This document shows positions 42,270 through 45,295 of a stretch of 45,295 nt of DNA, piece after piece. The notes under the pieces are model-generated. The model searched no databases, was not told the origin of the DNA, and was given only the letters and a program-made list of their open reading frames with translations. The translations under genes and the position numbers were made by a program. This stretch comes from Paludibacteraceae bacterium. Its GTDB lineage: Bacteria; Bacteroidota; Bacteroidia; Bacteroidales; Paludibacteraceae. The stretch lies in contig JAEERP010000018.1 in assembly GCA_016285885.1 (NCBI GenBank), positions 1 through 45,295 on the forward strand, given 5' to 3'. Every line of letters begins with the position of its first letter. Within the stretch, counting starts at the first letter, position 1.

Positions 42270-44277
42270 TATCTTCCCTCGGTTTATCCAATGACTCCAT
42301 CAAGGCCGCCTCGTCCTCCACGTCAGCCGAATCACCCGGCCTCATATTGGCGACGGAACTGCGCAGATAGACACGAGCCGCTCCCGTGAGATCCACGCTA
42401 TGGCCCAGTTTCTCCCGCTGATCCTGCGTGATGATCGAATGCTTCAACAACTTATCGCCCAGCAAATCGAAATAAGGAGCCAGGAACGGTTTCAGTTCCC
42501 GATTGTTGTCAAAAAACCACATGAATTTTTTCGGGCGTGGGATGATACTAGCCATAAAGATAGCCTCTTCCGGCGTCAATTCGGATGGTTCCTTGGAGAA
42601 GTAGAAATGTGAGGCCTGCCTTGCGCCGTAGATGTGCGGTCCCCATTCGATGATATTCAAGTATATCTCATACATTCTACTCTTCGAGACCAATCTGTTG
42701 TTCTCCACCAACCAGACAATCAGGGCCTCCTCCATCTTACGGAAAAGGTTCTTCTCCCTGCTAAGCCATAGGTTCTTCACCAGCTGCATAGAGATGGTAC
42801 TACCTCCACGGGCGAAACGATGCTCTTTGATATCCTTCACGAGGGCAGCGTTCATAGCCGTCTCCAAGAACCCCTTGTGGCTGAAGAAAAACCCATCTTC
42901 CGAATAGAGAATCGCATGCCTCAAGTAAGGGGAAATACTATCCAGATGGACAAAGTCCGGGTTCGTTTCTCCGACGACGAAACTAGCATCCACCTCGCCA
43001 TGGTCATAGGCGTTGTAGGTGAACGGACGGTTCACAGACGTGAAGTCCGTCTTGCCCTGCTGCACGATTGCGAAGTCACACTTATCCATGGAAGAACTGA
43101 ACTTGAGGCTATCGATTTGGCTCATATCCAAGTCGAACAGGAGCCGATACGAGAGTTTTCCGCTGGTCTCCATCCCCTCCAGATTGGAGAAGAGCCCCTT
43201 AGGCAAGGCGTCGAAGAGCGTCTGCGCCTCGAAGCTATCACGACGCAGTTTCACGCAAAGATGAGGCGTCGTATCCTTCTTCTCGTAGAGCACATACGGG
43301 TTGAAGTGGAAACCGTTCACATTGAGGGAGCTTGAGCTATCCAACTCCAGACGGAGGGAGGGCTCCAACATAATATTCAACGCATAATGGAAAGTCATGG
43401 AATCCAAACAGACAGGCACACTGGCGAGCCGCTCGTTCGTCAAAGAGAATGGGACAAAGCGGAAGCTTCCCCTCCAATTCTCGCAACGCTTGTCGGTAGC
43501 GAAACAGACATCCATCGTATCGAAGCTGAAAGAGAAGACGTCCTCGTCCCGCCGAAAGGAGATCGGCAAGGATTGTGGAGTCGTCGGATATATGCGTAAA
43601 GAGCTAACGCCCTCATCCGACTCGTTCAGATCGCCCGTGACGACGAAACTCCTCTCGGTGAAGCGTCCATCAGCAGAAGACAACCGATAGATGATCTGTC
43701 CATCGAACAAACCGTTTTTCAAGGAGTTCTCAGGGAATGACAACCGACAGAGCTTACCATTCCGGTACCCAATCGCCAATACATCAGAGAGATGCATAGA
43801 CTCAGGAATATATTTCAATACTTCCTTATACAAATGGACAAACGACTCGATCTTAGAAGGATGATCGCTCTTCTCCACCGAAGCCGTATCCGCATCACTG
43901 TTCAGCAAAAAAGCGTATCGCTTCGAGCCGTCAGGATTATTGTAGAAGAAACGCACGCCCTCCACATCCAACGTCTCCACATTTGCGCTGAAACGCAGCA
44001 AGTTGCTTAGGTTATAAGACAATTTGATTTTACGAACCGTGGCGAGGGTATCCTTCGTAGGCGTCAATAATAATACATCTGAAATGATCAAACGACGAAG
44101 GCCGTCCATTTGGGCAGAACCCACAGAGAGATCCGCATGAGTCTTTTGTTCCAGGGTTACGATATGCTTCTGGATGACGGACATCAGAATCTGCTCCCGC
44201 TTGGTAAACAACGAATAAGCGATAGCAAAGATTACAACAAAAAACAATCCGATAAAATAAAATTTCTTCCGATTCAT
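42232..44277 (-). CDS. GT51 peptidoglycan glycosyltransferase with a long AsmA/DUF-like N-terminal region
   Basis: A 681-residue protein. An N-terminal membrane anchor (~6-23) is followed by ~400 residues of periplasmic beta-rich sequence whose start (LEQKTHADLSVGSAQMDGL...VSDVLLLT) resembles AsmA/TamB-type repeats. The C-terminal part (~440-620) is a class GT51 transglycosylase: SEDGFFFSHKG with the catalytic Glu at ~458, GGSTISMQLVKN, and the EALIVWLVENNRLVSKSRMYEIYLNIIEWG block. It has no transpeptidase domain. The enzyme polymerises lipid II into glycan strands. The last ~45 residues are polar and acidic. The end of the gene overlaps nnr by 38 bases, and the gene has a strong upstream promoter at 44305-44337. 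Confidence 0.9.
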   Translation of the reverse strand: MNRKKFYFIGLFFVVIFAIAYSLFTKREQILMSVIQKHIVTLEQKTHADLSVGSAQMDGLRRLIISDVLLLTPTKDTLATVRKIKLSYNLSNLLRFSANVETLDVEGVRFFYNNPDGSKRYAFLLNSDADTASVEKSDHPSKIESFVHLYKEVLKYIPESMHLSDVLAIGYRNGKLCRLSFPENSLKNGLFDGQIIYRLSSADGRFTERSFVVTGDLNESDEGVSSLRIYPTTPQSLPISFRRDEDVFSFSFDTMDVCFATDKRCENWRGSFRFVPFSLTNERLASVPVCLDSMTFHYALNIMLEPSLRLELDSSSSLNVNGFHFNPYVLYEKKDTTPHLCVKLRRDSFEAQTLFDALPKGLFSNLEGMETSGKLSYRLLFDLDMSQIDSLKFSSSMDKCDFAIVQQGKTDFTSVNRPFTYNAYDHGEVDASFVVGETNPDFVHLDSISPYLRHAILYSEDGFFFSHKGFLETAMNAALVKDIKEHRFARGGSTISMQLVKNLWLSREKNLFRKMEEALIVWLVENNRLVSKSRMYEIYLNIIEWGPHIYGARQASHFYFSKEPSELTPEEAIFMASIIPRPKKFMWFFDNNRELKPFLAPYFDLLGDKLLKHSIITQDQREKLGHSVDLTGAARVYLRSSVANMRPGDSADVEDEAALMESLDKPREDNETISNESDKKD

Positions 44278-44304
44278 TACGTCCTAACATCGTTTTTCTC
44301 AGGG

Positions 44305-44337
44305 CAAAGGTATGCAATTTTTCTATAAATATGCAAA
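44305..44337 (-). promoter_or_regulatory. Bacteroides-type promoter of the transglycosylase-nnr unit
   Basis: On the minus strand TTTG (44337-44334) and TACCTTTG (44312-44305) match the -33 and -7 consensus boxes with a 21-base spacer. The -7 box is about 28 bases before the start codon at 44277. Confidence 0.7.
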
Positions 44338-44400
44338 ACAAATGCCGGAATATATATTCATAAATCTTGTCGTATCCCTAAAAAGGGCAACCCATCAGAC

Positions 44401-45057
44401 TTACTCGTCCACAAATTTCTCGCCATCCCATGACAGAGACCTGATAACCCGCACGCCCGAAAGGTATTCATAATCAATGATGGATTCACCATCACAGGAC
44501 AAGTGGTAATGGATGTCCGTCGCATCCGAAGGGATGCTAGGAGAGTCGCCCAGATCGGAGAGTCGTACACGCTTCATTTTTTTCGATGCGATATCATACC
44601 GATAAAAGGTCAGTCCCTCATTTCTCGGATCGATCAAATGAGTGGATCTACGAACATCCAGGTTAGTGACAATCAACAGATGTTTACCGTCAGAATAATT
44701 CCAGCGACTGAGTTCGAGCAAAAAGATATTTTCGTCCGAGACAACAGGATTTGAATTATACTTCACGCAACCATTTTTTTCGTCCACGTTGATACTCCTA
44801 CCCTTACTAATATGGCCCTTCTTCCATCCTTCCCAAACGAAACGTGTATCTTTATAGAATGGGACTGTATTCTTTAGAGAAAGGATAGCTTCCATGAAAT
44901 CCGTCATTAATGGGTTCTTCCCTTTGCACTTAACGAGGATTTCCTCATTTCCGGTTGAGTCTACGGAAGGCGCCACCCCACCGAGGGATTCCTGCGCATA
45001 GGATAAATGGATGCCAGCGCACACGCCAAGGAATATAAGAAAGATGTATCTTTTCAT
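44401..45057 (-). CDS. Secreted protein of unknown function
   Basis: A 218-residue protein from the ATG at 45057, where the signal peptide begins (MKRYIFLIFLGVCAGIHLSYAQ). An upstream in-frame extension to 45132 runs through the promoter and is rejected. The mature protein has short beta-strand-like segments, several Ser/Asp/Lys-rich loops, and two cysteines (GNEEILVKCKGK and NGCVKYN) plus one in HLSCDGES. There is no lipobox and no domain I recognise. It has its own -7 box at 45088-45095 and lies between the rRNA operon terminator and the transglycosylase promoter. Confidence 0.8.
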   Translation of the reverse strand: MKRYIFLIFLGVCAGIHLSYAQESLGGVAPSVDSTGNEEILVKCKGKNPLMTDFMEAILSLKNTVPFYKDTRFVWEGWKKGHISKGRSINVDEKNGCVKYNSNPVVSDENIFLLELSRWNYSDGKHLLIVTNLDVRRSTHLIDPRNEGLTFYRYDIASKKMKRVRLSDLGDSPSIPSDATDIHYHLSCDGESIIDYEYLSGVRVIRSLSWDGEKFVDE

Positions 45058-45087
45058 ATCTATGACTAAAATAGTTTCTATAGAAAG

Positions 45088-45095
45088 CAAAGATA
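45088..45095 (-). promoter_or_regulatory. Candidate -7 box of the secreted-protein gene
   Basis: On the minus strand this is TATCTTTG, an exact TAnnTTTG match about 30 bases before the ATG at 45057. No -33 TTTG at the usual distance. Confidence 0.5.
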
Positions 45096-45157
45096 AGGGA
45101 AAGAGAAGCTTTTTTTTGTATAGATGTGACAAATTTTCAATCGTCTGCTGAATTCCG

Positions 45158-45170
45158 GTCCGGTACGGAC
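45158..45170. other. Small inverted repeat next to the rRNA terminator
   Basis: GTCCG (45158-45162), loop GTA, CGGAC (45166-45170). It follows the T-run of the rRNA terminator on the minus strand and may back it up or act as an RNA processing site. Confidence 0.35.
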
Positions 45171-45203
45171 AAAAAAAGGGGTCAACCCGAAAGGATTGAC
45201 CCC
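45171..45203 (-). terminator. Terminator of the rRNA operon
   Basis: On the minus strand GGGGTCAA pairs with TTGACCCC (45203-45196 with 45185-45178), extended inward by two G-C pairs and one G-U pair around a TTTC loop, and followed by seven Ts. This is a textbook rho-independent terminator just past the end of the 5S gene. Confidence 0.92.
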
Positions 45204-45209
45204 GAAGAC

Positions 45210-45295
<86 letters not shown>

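Noticed and set aside
45058-45132. Extension of the secreted-protein gene to an upstream ATG at 45132
   Set aside because: It would bury the signal peptide and runs through the -7 box candidate at 45088-45095.

Overview
The window looks like chromosomal DNA from a member of the Bacteroidales (phylum Bacteroidota). The evidence is a type IX secretion sorting tail at the left edge, a BspA-type leucine-rich repeat protein, a TamL-type outer-membrane lipoprotein beside TamB, a thick set of SPII lipoproteins with acidic residues after the cysteine, DUF2851, a FadL-like outer-membrane protein with the family's typical Bacteroidota N-terminus, and several intergenic copies of the Bacteroides -7 box TAnnTTTG, two of them with a TTTG -33 box at 20-21 bp. 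I cannot fix the genus. Nothing in the window is a phage, transposon, CRISPR array or plasmid module; it is a densely packed cell-envelope and housekeeping segment that ends in an rRNA operon.

Layout. 1-5,900 (+ strand): the tail of a T9SS cargo protein, a secreted protein with an internally duplicated domain, a leucine-rich repeat protein with a C-terminal membrane hairpin, and a small HXXEE membrane protein. 6,000-21,230 (- strand): an alpha-2-macroglobulin-like protein that has lost its thioester motif, then (read right to left) a tight five-gene operon: lipid kinase, outer-membrane barrel, acidic-tailed lipoprotein, tamB, tamL. 21,300-23,844 (+): DUF2851 and an NlpC/P60-LysM cell-wall hydrolase. 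23,845-31,839 (-): the run prmA, Pif1-like helicase, LD-carboxypeptidase lipoprotein, radA, TPR protein. 32,034-35,422 (+): a Ser/Arg-rich exported protein, a FadL/OmpP1-like outer-membrane protein and a lipoprotein DNA/RNA endonuclease. 35,423-45,057 (-): ABC-F ATPase, rnr plus a coupled lipoprotein, a GT51 transglycosylase with a long AsmA-like N-terminus overlapping nnr, and a secreted protein of unknown function. The right edge holds the 3' end of a 5S rRNA and the terminator of its operon.

How the genes fit together. The most coherent unit is 12,063-21,231. TamB spans the periplasm and TamL is its outer-membrane partner; they share an operon with a diacylglycerol-kinase-family lipid kinase, an outer-membrane barrel and a probable surface lipoprotein. 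This suggests a lipid-supply or outer-membrane assembly module whose two unnamed members are candidate Tam accessory proteins. A second envelope theme is peptidoglycan: the GT51 enzyme, the S66 carboxypeptidase and the NlpC/P60-LysM protein are all predicted cell-wall enzymes. RNA and DNA housekeeping genes (prmA, pif1-like, radA, rnr, abc-f, nnr) are interleaved. No gene-free stretch exceeds 300 bases; the longest are 11,789-12,062 (short repeats) and 2,656-2,916 (a terminator and a promoter).
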